A DNA stretch of 64,000 nt, taken from the NCBI RefSeq assembly GCF_000186265.1, contig NC_014934.1, forward strand, positions 1,054,001 to 1,118,000, written 5' to 3'. Shown here piece by piece: positions 43,003-52,150 of the stretch. The notes under the pieces were generated by a model that was not told the DNA's origin, ran no database searches, and saw only the letters and a program-made list of their open reading frames with translations. Position 1 is the stretch's first letter. Each line of letters starts with the position of its first letter. Position numbers and translations under genes: made by a program. Source of the DNA: Cellulophaga algicola DSM 14237. Its GTDB lineage: Bacteria; Bacteroidota; Bacteroidia; Flavobacteriales; Flavobacteriaceae.

Positions 43003-44190
43003 ATGAAAAAATTAGTTTTAGCCTACAGTGGCGGATTAGACACATCATACTGTGCAAAACATTTATCAAAAGACAAAGGGTTTGAAGTTCATGCCGTTAG
43101 TGTTAATACAGGCGGATTCTCAAAAGAAGAAATAAGTCAGATTGAAAAAAAATCTTTAGAATTAGGGGCTACTTCGTATAAATCTATTGATGCCGTTCAA
43201 ACATTTTACGATAAAGTAGTAAAATATTTAATCTTTGGGAACGTATTAAAAAACAATACGTACCCATTATCGGTTAGTGCAGAACGTATTGTACAAGCTA
43301 TTGAAATTGTAAACTACGCTAAAAAAGTAGATGCAAAATATATTGCACACGGAAGTACCGGAGCAGGAAATGATCAAGTTCGTTTTGATATGATTTTTCA
43401 AATCATTGCCCCTGAAATAGAAATCATCACCCCTATTAGAGATAATAAATTATCTAGAGAAACAGAAATTGCTTACTTGAAAGAAAATGGAATTGACTAC
43501 CCTTGGGAAAAAGCAAAATACTCTATTAACAGAGGGCTTTGGGGAACATCTGTTGGGGGCGAGGAAACATTAACCTCTAACAAAGCATTACCAGATAGTG
43601 CATACCCAAGTCAATTACAAGAAAAAGAACCTACAGACGTAAAACTAACTTTTGAAAAAGGAGAATTAGTAGCTGTTGATGGCGTCAAAGATAAACCTGT
43701 TGCCAATATAGAAAAGCTAGAAGCTATGGCTTCTAAATATGCCATTGGTAGAGATATACATGTGGGCGATACTATTATTGGCACAAAAGGCAGAGTTGGT
43801 TTTGAAGCTGCTGCTGCTTTAATCATCATTAAGGCACATCATTTATTAGAAAAACATACCCTTACCAAATGGCAACAATACCAAAAAGAACAGCAAGGTA
43901 ACTTCTATGGAATGTTGTTACACGAGGGTAATTATTTAGATGAAGTAATGCGAAACATTGAAGCTTTCTTAACAGATACTCAAAAGAATGTTTCTGGGGA
44001 TGTTTTCTTAAGCTTATACCCATTCCAATTTAGATTAAACGGAATTTCATCTACACATGATTTAATGACGGATGCTTTTGGAAGTTACGGTGAAGAAAAT
44101 AAAGGATGGTCTGCTACCGATGCGAAAGGTTTTATAAAAATACTTTCAAATCCAGGTAGAATATACAATCATGTAAACGTAGAAAAGTAA
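43003..44190 (+). CDS. argG: Argininosuccinate synthase
   Basis: Joins citrulline and aspartate using ATP. The 395-residue protein starts with the N-type ATP pyrophosphatase loop LVLAYSGGLDTS. It has IAHGSTGAGNDQVRFD and SINRGLWGTSVGGEE, the latter typical of the substrate site. The start follows the GNAT stop by one base. Family assignment is firm. Confidence 0.96.
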   Translation: MKKLVLAYSGGLDTSYCAKHLSKDKGFEVHAVSVNTGGFSKEEISQIEKKSLELGATSYKSIDAVQTFYDKVVKYLIFGNVLKNNTYPLSVSAERIVQAIEIVNYAKKVDAKYIAHGSTGAGNDQVRFDMIFQIIAPEIEIITPIRDNKLSRETEIAYLKENGIDYPWEKAKYSINRGLWGTSVGGEETLTSNKALPDSAYPSQLQEKEPTDVKLTFEKGELVAVDGVKDKPVANIEKLEAMASKYAIGRDIHVGDTIIGTKGRVGFEAAAALIIIKAHHLLEKHTLTKWQQYQKEQQGNFYGMLLHEGNYLDEVMRNIEAFLTDTQKNVSGDVFLSLYPFQFRLNGISSTHDLMTDAFGSYGEENKGWSATDAKGFIKILSNPGRIYNHVNVEK

Positions 44191-44195
44191 AAACG

Positions 44196-45170
44196 ATGAT
44201 CAAAGCAGGCATAATTGGTGGTTCTGGATATACGGGTGGAGAACTTATTCGTATTCTTTTAAACCATCTTGAAACAGAAATAGATTTTGTGTATAGCACT
44301 ACAAGAGCAGGTAAAAAAATTACTACAGCACATCCTGATTTATTAGGTCTTACAACTATTGCTTTTACAGGTACTGTAAATTTAAAAGTCGATGTTGTTT
44401 TCTTATGCTTAGGACATGGAAATTCTACCAAGTTTTTGAAAGAAAATAAATTTTCTTCAGATACTAAAATTATAGATTTAAGTAATGACTTTCGCTTACA
44501 TGCAGATGCTATATTAGAGGGCAAAGAATTTGTTTATGGTTTACCTGAAACCAATAAGGAAAAAATAAAGTCCGCCAATTACATTGCAAATCCCGGTTGC
44601 TTTGCTACCGCTATTCAATTGGCTTTATTACCCTTAGCAAAAGCAGGACTCCTTAAAAAAGAAATACATATTAATGCTGTTACAGGGAGTACTGGTGCTG
44701 GCGTTAGTCCTTCTGACACGACACATTTTAGCTGGAGGAACAATAACGTGTCTTGGTACAAGCCATTCACACATCAACATTTAGGAGAAGTAGGTGAAAG
44801 TTTAGCTTCTTTTAATACTCCTGTTGGCGAGTTATTATTTCTACCCACTAGAGGAAACTTTCCTAGAGGAATTTTAGCTACAGCATATACCGTGTTTGAT
44901 GGTGAACTAGACGAGGTAATTGCTTTATATAAAGATTTTTACAAAAACGCTTTGTTTACTCAGGTTGCAGACGAAGAAATACATCTAAAACAAGTGGTAA
45001 ACACCAATCAGTGTCATATTCACTTACACAAACACAATAACAGATTATTGATCACTTCTGCAATAGACAACCTATTAAAAGGTGCCTCTGGACAAGCGGT
45101 ACAAAATATGAATCTCATGTTTGGTCTTGAAGAGCGTAGCGGATTAAATTTAAAAGCAGCAGCATTCTAG
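44196..45170 (+). CDS. argC: N-acyl-gamma-glutamyl-phosphate reductase
   Basis: Third step of arginine synthesis. The 324-residue protein has the NADP loop AGIIGGSGYTGGELIRIL and the active-site Cys in IANPGCFAT. The His-containing HQHLGEVGE and LPTRGNFPRGIL follow. It is near the usual family length. It starts five bases after argG. Substrate may be the N-acetyl or N-succinyl compound depending on the pathway variant. Confidence 0.95.
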   Translation: MIKAGIIGGSGYTGGELIRILLNHLETEIDFVYSTTRAGKKITTAHPDLLGLTTIAFTGTVNLKVDVVFLCLGHGNSTKFLKENKFSSDTKIIDLSNDFRLHADAILEGKEFVYGLPETNKEKIKSANYIANPGCFATAIQLALLPLAKAGLLKKEIHINAVTGSTGAGVSPSDTTHFSWRNNNVSWYKPFTHQHLGEVGESLASFNTPVGELLFLPTRGNFPRGILATAYTVFDGELDEVIALYKDFYKNALFTQVADEEIHLKQVVNTNQCHIHLHKHNNRLLITSAIDNLLKGASGQAVQNMNLMFGLEERSGLNLKAAAF

Positions 45171-45252
45171 TTAGCTTCGGTTAGCGCAAAATAAACGCAT
45201 CCTTTATCGGAAAGGAAGGTATAGGTAACAAAAACGAACTTAAAGAACAGTA

Positions 45253-46053
45253 ATGAAAATAGCAATTATAGGAGCAGGAAATTTAGGTCTGGCTATTGCC
45301 AAAGGAATCTTAGCTACCAATGGTGCAACTACCATGTACCTAACCAAAAGAAAAACAGGCAGCATTGAAAAGTTTGAAAAATACGGCAATGTAACCGTCA
45401 CCTCTAATAATAGAGAGGCTGTAACTAACGCTGATATTCTAATTTTTGCAGTTCAACCCAATCAGTTTGTAAACATACTAGAAGAAGTAAAAGACCTATT
45501 AACAGATAAACATGTGTTAATTTCAACCATTACTGGGTTTAGTATCGCTCAAATAGAGGCTATCGTAGGAGAAGACCAAAATATTATTAGAAGTATGCCT
45601 AATACAGCAATTTCTGTAGGCAAATCTATGACCTGTATTTGCGCTAATGAAAGGGGAAAGAAAAGAATTGAACTGGCGCTGGCAATCTTTAACAGAATGG
45701 GATATTCTATGGAAATTCCGGAATCTCAAATGCAAGCAGCTACTGTAATTTGTGCTAGCGGAATTGCATTTTGGATGCGTATGATTCGCGCAACTACACA
45801 AGGTGCAATACAATTAGGTTTTGATGCTAAAGAAGCACAAGAACTAGCCATGCACACCTGTAATGGTGCCGCAGCCCTACTCATTGAGTCTGGCAGCCAT
45901 CCAGAAGCAGAAATAGACAGAGTTACAACGCCTCAAGGTTGTACTATTCAAGGATTAAACGAAATGGAACATCAAGGTTTGAGTTCTTCATTAATACAAG
46001 GGATTGTAGCTTCTTACGATAAAATTAGCCGTATCAAAGAAGGAAACATGTAG
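45253..46053 (+). CDS. proC: Pyrroline-5-carboxylate reductase
   Basis: Last step of proline synthesis. The 266-residue protein has KIAIIGAGNLGLAIAKGIL at the N-terminus (NAD(P) binding), NIIRSMPNTAISVG, and the C-terminal VTTPQGCTIQGLNEMEHQG signature. It is embedded among arginine genes after an 82-base gap, in which TCCTTT/AAAGGA could form a short hairpin without a T run. Confidence 0.94.
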   Translation: MKIAIIGAGNLGLAIAKGILATNGATTMYLTKRKTGSIEKFEKYGNVTVTSNNREAVTNADILIFAVQPNQFVNILEEVKDLLTDKHVLISTITGFSIAQIEAIVGEDQNIIRSMPNTAISVGKSMTCICANERGKKRIELALAIFNRMGYSMEIPESQMQAATVICASGIAFWMRMIRATTQGAIQLGFDAKEAQELAMHTCNGAAALLIESGSHPEAEIDRVTTPQGCTIQGLNEMEHQGLSSSLIQGIVASYDKISRIKEGNM

Positions 46054-46078
46054 TTACTAATACATTAAAAATTAAAAA

Positions 46079-47203
46079 ATGAAACTATTTGATGTTTATC
46101 CTTTATACAACGTAACTCCCGTAAGTGCTAAAGGAAGTATCGTTACCGATATAAACGGACAAGAGTATTGGGATTTTTATGGAGGTCATGCTGTAATATC
46201 TATCGGACATGGACACCCACATTATGTTAAAAGATTAGAAGATCAATTACATAAAATTGGGTTTTACAGCAATGCTATTCAAAACCCACTACAAACAGAA
46301 CTCGCTACTAAATTAGGAGTACTGTCTGACTGTGAAGATTATAATTTATTTCTATGTAGTTCAGGAGCAGAAGCCAATGAAAATGCTTTAAAAATGGCTT
46401 CATTTATTACTGGAAAATCAAGAGTTATTGCTTTCAATAATGGATTTCACGGAAGAACCTCTGCCGCTGTTGCCGCTACTGATAATCAGAACATAAATGC
46501 CCCCATCAATAAACAGCAAAAAGTAACTTTTTTACCTTTTGATGCTATTGATGCCTTTGAAAGCGAAATTAAAAAAGGAGATGTTTGCGCCGTAATTCTT
46601 GAAGCAATTCAAGGAGTGGGCGGATTAGACGAACCATCTACCGAATTCTACCAAGAAATTGCAAGAAGCTGTAAAGAGCATGGTGTTATATTAATCGCAG
46701 ATGAAGTGCAATCCGGATTTGGCAGAAGTGGTAAATTCTTTGGATTTCAACATCACAACATTCAACCAGACATTATTAGTATCGCTAAAGGAATGGGGAA
46801 TGGTTTTCCTGTAGGAGGAGTTCTAATTCACGAAAGCATTGAAGCTAAATACGGAATGCTAGGAACCACCTTTGGCGGTAACCATTTGGCATGTGCTGCA
46901 TCTCTTGCCGTGTTAGAAGTTATTGAAAAAGAGAAGCTAATAGAAAATGCAGATAAGATAGGTAACTATTTTAAAAAACGTGCTGTTGAAATTCCACAAG
47001 TAAAGAAAATTAAAGGACGTGGATTAATGCTTGGTTTAGAGTTTGATTTTGAAGTGTCAGAATTACGCAAGAGACTAATTTACGATCAGCATATTTTTAC
47101 CGGTGGAGCAAGTAATAAAAAACTGCTGCGTATTTTACCTGCGCTTAACATTTCAGAAAAAGAGATTGATATCTTCTTTGAAGCTTTAAAAAAAGAACTA
47201 TAG
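46079..47203 (+). CDS. argD: N-acylornithine/ornithine aminotransferase, class III PLP enzyme
   Basis: Transfers an amino group between glutamate and N-acylglutamate semialdehyde. The 374-residue class III aminotransferase has CSSGAEANENALKMA, FHGRTSAAVAATDN, LIADEVQSGFGRSG and the PLP lysine in ISIAKGMGNGFPVGG. Its position between proC and proA means it could serve arginine synthesis, ornithine-proline exchange, or both. The last base of its stop is the first base of the next gene's GTG start. Confidence 0.93.
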   Translation: MKLFDVYPLYNVTPVSAKGSIVTDINGQEYWDFYGGHAVISIGHGHPHYVKRLEDQLHKIGFYSNAIQNPLQTELATKLGVLSDCEDYNLFLCSSGAEANENALKMASFITGKSRVIAFNNGFHGRTSAAVAATDNQNINAPINKQQKVTFLPFDAIDAFESEIKKGDVCAVILEAIQGVGGLDEPSTEFYQEIARSCKEHGVILIADEVQSGFGRSGKFFGFQHHNIQPDIISIAKGMGNGFPVGGVLIHESIEAKYGMLGTTFGGNHLACAASLAVLEVIEKEKLIENADKIGNYFKKRAVEIPQVKKIKGRGLMLGLEFDFEVSELRKRLIYDQHIFTGGASNKKLLRILPALNISEKEIDIFFEALKKEL

Positions 47204-48402
47204 TGAGTTTATTATTAAGTATAGAACAACGGAATAAGGTTTTAAATACCATGGCTGAGTATATAGCCCTGGAAAAAGAAGCTATTTTAGAAGCCAATAA
47301 AAAAGATCTGGCAGCCTATACCGGTGATGATCTTGCTATGGGAGACCGACTAAAAGTTGATGACGCTAAAATTGAAGGTATGATTATATCTTTACAACAA
47401 TTGGCAGAACAAGAAGATCCTTTAGGGGTAGAACGCTTTGGTTTCACGCATGAAAATGGCATTAAAGTGAGTAATAAAACAGCTCCTTTTGGAACTATTT
47501 GCATTATTTACGAATCAAGGCCAGATGTAACTATTGAAGCCGCCGGGATTGCTTTTAAATCTGGAAATAAAATCTTATTAAAAGGCGGAAAAGAATCCAT
47601 ACAAAGTAATTTAGCCTTAGTAGCGCTTTGGCATAAAGCTTTAGAGCACAACGAGTGCACTACGGACTGGGTAACCTATTTGCAATTTAACCGTGAAGAA
47701 ACACAAGCATTTTTACAAAATCCAACACAAAAAATAGATTTAATTGTACCACGTGGAGGAGAAAAGTTAATTGCCTTTGTAAAGAAACACGCTACTTGCC
47801 CTGTAATTATCAGCGGGAGAGGTAATAATTTTGCTTACGTTGCCACAGATGCCGATTTAGAAATGGCAATCGATATTATTATCAATGCAAAAACCACCAA
47901 AATATCAGCTTGTAATGCGTTAGACAAAGTTCTAATTGCTGCTGATATGCCTCGGAAATTTGAATTTCTTCAACATCTAATTCAAGAATTAAAGAAACGT
48001 GATGTAGAAATTTTAACAGATCAAACGCTTTCTGATTTAGAAGGTTCTACCACTTTTGAAGATGAAGCAATTTGGTATGAAGAGTTTTTAGATTATAAGA
48101 TTGTTATTGGACAGGTTGCAGACATAAACGAAGCAGTAGCTAAAATTAATACCTACGGTGGCGGCCATTCTGCTGTGATTATCACTTCAAACGAAGAAAA
48201 AGCACAGCTATTTATGGAGTCTGTAGATTCTGCCGCAGTATATCATAACGCCTCCACGCGATTTACCGATGGTTTTCAATTTGGATTAGGAGGAGAACTA
48301 GCCATAAGTACAGATAAATTACACCAAAGAGGACCTATTGGCCTACAGCATTTAGTAACCAATAAATGGTATGTTTTAGGAAACGGACAAGTTAGAAGTT
48401 AA
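47203..48402 (+). CDS. proA: Gamma-glutamyl phosphate reductase
   Basis: Second step of proline synthesis. The 399-residue aldehyde-dehydrogenase-fold protein has a GTG start that overlaps the argD stop by one base. Motifs are YESRPDVTIEAAG, KGGKESIQSN, VPRGGEKLI, the catalytic Cys in KISACNALDKVLI, and the ending FGLGGELAIST. Its product, glutamate semialdehyde, cyclises to the ProC substrate. Confidence 0.95.
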   Translation: MSLLLSIEQRNKVLNTMAEYIALEKEAILEANKKDLAAYTGDDLAMGDRLKVDDAKIEGMIISLQQLAEQEDPLGVERFGFTHENGIKVSNKTAPFGTICIIYESRPDVTIEAAGIAFKSGNKILLKGGKESIQSNLALVALWHKALEHNECTTDWVTYLQFNREETQAFLQNPTQKIDLIVPRGGEKLIAFVKKHATCPVIISGRGNNFAYVATDADLEMAIDIIINAKTTKISACNALDKVLIAADMPRKFEFLQHLIQELKKRDVEILTDQTLSDLEGSTTFEDEAIWYEEFLDYKIVIGQVADINEAVAKINTYGGGHSAVIITSNEEKAQLFMESVDSAAVYHNASTRFTDGFQFGLGGELAISTDKLHQRGPIGLQHLVTNKWYVLGNGQVRS

Positions 48403-48408
48403 GATAAA

Positions 48409-49170
48409 ATGAAGAAGATTCGCGTATTATTAAAAGTGGGTTCAAATACTTTAACTAAAGAAACAAATCATATTTCTCGAGGAAAAGTAGAAGATATTGG
48501 GCGTCAAATAGAGCACTTAAAAGACACACATGAATTTATTATCGTGAGCTCTGGTGCAATTGCTGCAGCACGACAATTTGTAAAATTAGAGCACAATGGG
48601 GAAGATATCAATGTAAAACAGGCATTAGCTTCTATTGGTCAGCCCCACTTAATGCGTATTTTCCAAGAGAATTTTCGTGAATTAGGGTTGTTTACTTCAC
48701 AATGTTTGTTATCCTATTTAGATTTTGAAAACCCAAAATCTAAATCGAATATTAAAAATACTATAGACGTTTTAGTCGCGAATAATTTTATCCCAATTAT
48801 TAACGAGAATGACACCGTAGCTACCGATGAAATACAGTTTGGCGACAATGATAAATTAGCCGCATTAACCGCAGCTTTATTAAAAGTTGATTTACTGATC
48901 ATTGCCACCAATACCGATGGAGTTTACACGAAAAAATCACTTACGGAAATAATGCCAGAAACGATTAAGGAGGTCATCCATTTAAATGAATTGATTAATG
49001 AAGTTGGCGATCATAAGTCTACACACGGCACTGGCGGTATGCAATCTAAAATAGAAGCAGCAACCATTGCAAAAGCTGCTAATATTGAAACATGGATCAT
49101 CAACGGAATAAAAGATAATTTTATCACGGATGCCATGAATGGTAAAAGTAATTTTACAAAAATAAAGTAA
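48409..49170 (+). CDS. proB: Glutamate 5-kinase without PUA domain
   Basis: First step of proline synthesis. The 253-residue amino-acid-kinase domain has VLLKVGSNTLTKET, FIIVSSGAIAAARQ, INENDTVATDEIQFGDND and GTGGMQSKIEAA. Longer ProB proteins of about 370 residues carry a C-terminal PUA domain; it is absent here, as in other short ProB forms. The consequence for proline feedback inhibition is not visible from sequence. It begins six bases after proA. Confidence 0.94.
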   Translation: MKKIRVLLKVGSNTLTKETNHISRGKVEDIGRQIEHLKDTHEFIIVSSGAIAAARQFVKLEHNGEDINVKQALASIGQPHLMRIFQENFRELGLFTSQCLLSYLDFENPKSKSNIKNTIDVLVANNFIPIINENDTVATDEIQFGDNDKLAALTAALLKVDLLIIATNTDGVYTKKSLTEIMPETIKEVIHLNELINEVGDHKSTHGTGGMQSKIEAATIAKAANIETWIINGIKDNFITDAMNGKSNFTKIK

Positions 49171-49199
49171 AGCCTTAAGGTTATAAAAAGTACAGTATC

Positions 49200-50141
49200 A
49201 TGAAGCATTACACTAGCATTCAAGACATAGATTCGCTCCCAAATTGGATACAGGAAGCAAGAGCATTAAAAGCAGCACCTAAAGCGTTTAAAAATTTAGG
49301 AGCAGATAAAACCATTTGCCTATTGTTTTTTAATAATAGTCTAAGAACACGCTTAAGTACGCAAAAAGCAGCTACTAATTTAGACTTGGAAGTAATGGTC
49401 ATGAATTTTGGAAGTGAAGGCTGGGCTTTAGAATATGAAGACGGCACTATTATGGACCAAGGTACATCTGAACATATTAAAGAAGCTGCGCAGGTAGTTT
49501 CTCAATTTTGTGATATCGTTGCCATACGTGCTTTTGCTACTTTAACAGATAAAGAAAAAGATGAAGCAGAGTTAGTCCTTAACGGTTTCAAAAAATATAC
49601 GAGTATTCCTGTTGTAAATATGGAGAGTTCTGTTGGTCACCCATTGCAAGCCTTGGCAGATGCTATCACGATAAGTGAGCAAAACACAAAAGCTAGGCCT
49701 AAGGTTGTGCTTTCTTGGGCACCACACCCTAAAGCTTTACCACATGCCGTAGCAAATTCTTTCACAGAAATGATGCTAAAACAAGAAGCCGATTTTGTAA
49801 TTACACACCCAGAAGGTTATGAATTAAATCCTGAAATTACAAAAGACGCTACGATAGAATACAATCAAGAAAAAGCATTAGAAAATGCAGATTTTGTGTA
49901 TGTAAAAAATTGGAGTAGCTACAAAGACTACGGTAAAGTAATCAACCAAGATAAAAATTGGATGATGACTAAAGAAAAACTAGGGAGTGCAAAATTCATG
50001 CATTGTTTACCTGTACGTAGAAATGTAGTGGTAGAAGATGCTGTTTTAGATTCTGATCAAAGTATTGTCATAGCACAAGCCAATAATAGAACTTATGCTG
50101 CCCAAATCGTATTAAAGAAAATTCTAGAGCACCTTATCTAA
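49200..50141 (+). CDS. argF': N-acylornithine carbamoyltransferase, probably N-succinyl type
   Basis: Carbamoylates N-acyl-L-ornithine instead of ornithine. The 313-residue protein has the carbamoyl-phosphate motif NNSLRTRLST (classical enzymes have SxRTR) and LSWAPHPKALPHAVANSF and FMHCLPVRRN, all typical of this branch. At residue 90 (MDQGTSEHI) it has Ser. From memory of work on Xanthomonas and Bacteroides enzymes, Glu here selects acetyl and Pro or Ser permits succinyl, so a succinylated route is the better guess. The call to this branch is strong; the acyl preference is inference. Confidence 0.88.
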   Translation: MKHYTSIQDIDSLPNWIQEARALKAAPKAFKNLGADKTICLLFFNNSLRTRLSTQKAATNLDLEVMVMNFGSEGWALEYEDGTIMDQGTSEHIKEAAQVVSQFCDIVAIRAFATLTDKEKDEAELVLNGFKKYTSIPVVNMESSVGHPLQALADAITISEQNTKARPKVVLSWAPHPKALPHAVANSFTEMMLKQEADFVITHPEGYELNPEITKDATIEYNQEKALENADFVYVKNWSSYKDYGKVINQDKNWMMTKEKLGSAKFMHCLPVRRNVVVEDAVLDSDQSIVIAQANNRTYAAQIVLKKILEHLI

Positions 50142-50181
50142 TACTAGTAGGAGAAAGGAATAACAAACTTAATCTGGAAAA

Positions 50182-51006
50182 ATGAAGACAAATTCAACCG
50201 AAAATAATAATCTTCCTTATGGGGAGAAAAAGAGAGGATTATCAGTTGTAAAAATAGGAGGCAATGTCATTGAAGATTCCGTTGCTCTGGATAAATTCTT
50301 GACATTATTCTCAAAAATAGAAGGCCCTAAAATTTTAGTCCATGGAGGTGGTAAATTAGCCACTCAATTAGCCAATAAGCTAGGGATTGCTTCACAATTA
50401 GTTAACGGAAGACGTATTACCGATGGTGAAAGTATTGATATTATCACCATGGTATATGGAGGCCTAACCAATAAAACTATTGTTGCAAAATTACAAGCAA
50501 AGAGCTGTAATGCCATAGGTCTTAGCGGTGCTGATGGCGATGCCATTCAGGCCCATAAACGCCCTGTAAAAGAAATAGATTATGGTTTTGTTGGTGATAT
50601 TGACGGAATAAATTCAGAATTAATTAATTCTTTATTAAAAATAGGCTTAACCCCTGTATTTTGTGCTTTATCACATGATGGTAATGGACAAATATTAAAT
50701 ACCAATGCGGATACCATCGCTTCTGAAATTGCTATTGGAATGGGAGAAAAATACGAGACAACTCTGTACTATTGTTTTGAGAAAAAAGGGGTTCTTTTAA
50801 ATATTAACGACGAAAATTCTGTAGTTACGCATATCAATACAGCGAAGTATAAAGAACTACTGGATCAAAAAATTATAGCAGATGGTATGCTTCCTAAGCT
50901 AGAAAATTGCTATCATGCATTACATCATAACGTACATAAAGTGTGTTTGGGTGATCTAGAAATGATTCACGAAGACGCACAATTGTTCACCACAATAACC
51001 TTATAA
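50182..51006 (+). CDS. argB: N-acylglutamate kinase
   Basis: Phosphorylates N-acylglutamate. The 274-residue amino-acid-kinase protein has VVKIGGNVIED, ILVHGGGKLATQLA, IGLSGADGDAIQA and LNTNADTIASEIA. An N-terminal extension of about 18 polar residues precedes the fold and lacks the N-helix of arginine-inhibited hexameric enzymes. That suggests control at expression level, fitting the leader upstream. It ends two bases before argE. Confidence 0.93.
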   Translation: MKTNSTENNNLPYGEKKRGLSVVKIGGNVIEDSVALDKFLTLFSKIEGPKILVHGGGKLATQLANKLGIASQLVNGRRITDGESIDIITMVYGGLTNKTIVAKLQAKSCNAIGLSGADGDAIQAHKRPVKEIDYGFVGDIDGINSELINSLLKIGLTPVFCALSHDGNGQILNTNADTIASEIAIGMGEKYETTLYYCFEKKGVLLNINDENSVVTHINTAKYKELLDQKIIADGMLPKLENCYHALHHNVHKVCLGDLEMIHEDAQLFTTITL

Positions 51007-51008
51007 TC

Positions 51009-52073
51009 ATGAATCAAAAGCAACTTACAGAAAAAGCAATCGATTTACTAAAACAATTAATTAGTATACAATCTTTTTCTACCGAAGAAGACAAAACTGC
51101 TAACGCTATCCAAGACTGGTTTCACTTTTTGGAGATTCCTTTCACAAGAGATAACAACAATGTATATGCAAAAAATAAACATTGGGATGATACAAAACCG
51201 ACATTACTTTTAAATTCCCATCACGATACTGTTAAACCTAATCAAGCTTATACGAAAGACCCATTTCTACCACATATTGAAGATGGCAAGTTATATGGCT
51301 TAGGCAGTAATGATGCTGGAGGTTGTTTGGTTTCTTTATTAGCTACCTTTTCACATTTTTACGCTTCAGAAAATCTAAATCACAATATTCTAATGGTTGC
51401 GTCCGCAGAAGAAGAGAACGCTGGAGTGAATAGCCTAAGAGGACTTTTACCTTCATTACCGCATATAGATGTTGCTATTGTTGGTGAACCTACATTAATG
51501 AATTTAGCCGTTGCAGAAAAAGGATTAGTAGTTTTCGATGCAGTTGTTAAAGGAACGCCTTCTCATGCTGCACACCCTAATAATGACAATGCCATATATA
51601 ATACCATAGAAGTTTTAGAATGGTTTAAAAACTATAGCTTTGAAAAAACATCAGAGGCACTGGGAGAAGTAAAAATGACGGTGACGCAAATTAAAGCTGG
51701 AAGCCAACATAATGTAGTACCATCACAGGTAGATTTAGTTATTGACGTGCGTGTCAATGATTGTTATACCAATCTAGAGATTGCTACGATGCTTAAAACA
51801 GAAGCACCTTGTATGTTGCAAGAACGCGGATTAAAACTAAATTCATCAAAAATTAATAAAGACCACGCTTTGGTGCAATCAGGAATTGCACTAGGAAGAG
51901 AAACCTATGGTTCTCCTACACTTTCTGATCAAGCTGCACTTACATGCCAATCGTTAAAATTAGGGCCGGGAGATAGTACACGTTCTCATTCTGCAGATGA
52001 ATTTATCTTTGTGAATGAAATAGAAGAAGGCGTAGATTTGTATATTAAAATTTTAGAAGGATTTTTGCACTAA
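51009..52073 (+). CDS. argE: M20-family N-acyl-ornithine/citrulline deacylase
   Basis: A 354-residue zinc peptidase-fold enzyme with the metal-binding NSHHDTV, GLGSNDAGGCL and ASAEEENAG motifs. The dimerisation region has TPSHAAHP and the C-terminal segment HSADEFIF. Because the carbamoyltransferase acts on acylated ornithine, the natural substrate here is probably N-acylcitrulline. It starts two bases after argB. Confidence 0.9.
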   Translation: MNQKQLTEKAIDLLKQLISIQSFSTEEDKTANAIQDWFHFLEIPFTRDNNNVYAKNKHWDDTKPTLLLNSHHDTVKPNQAYTKDPFLPHIEDGKLYGLGSNDAGGCLVSLLATFSHFYASENLNHNILMVASAEEENAGVNSLRGLLPSLPHIDVAIVGEPTLMNLAVAEKGLVVFDAVVKGTPSHAAHPNNDNAIYNTIEVLEWFKNYSFEKTSEALGEVKMTVTQIKAGSQHNVVPSQVDLVIDVRVNDCYTNLEIATMLKTEAPCMLQERGLKLNSSKINKDHALVQSGIALGRETYGSPTLSDQAALTCQSLKLGPGDSTRSHSADEFIFVNEIEEGVDLYIKILEGFLH

Positions 52074-52150
52074 GCGTGCAGCTAATTATGTAAAAAATTC
52101 AGGTACAAATATGTATTTTGAATTTTAAATTTCAACTTGACAAACGACTT

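Noticed and set aside
52118-52150. TTG start for argH
   Set aside because: The ATG at 52151 gives the N-terminus typical of Bacteroidota ArgH, and the extra residues are not expected.
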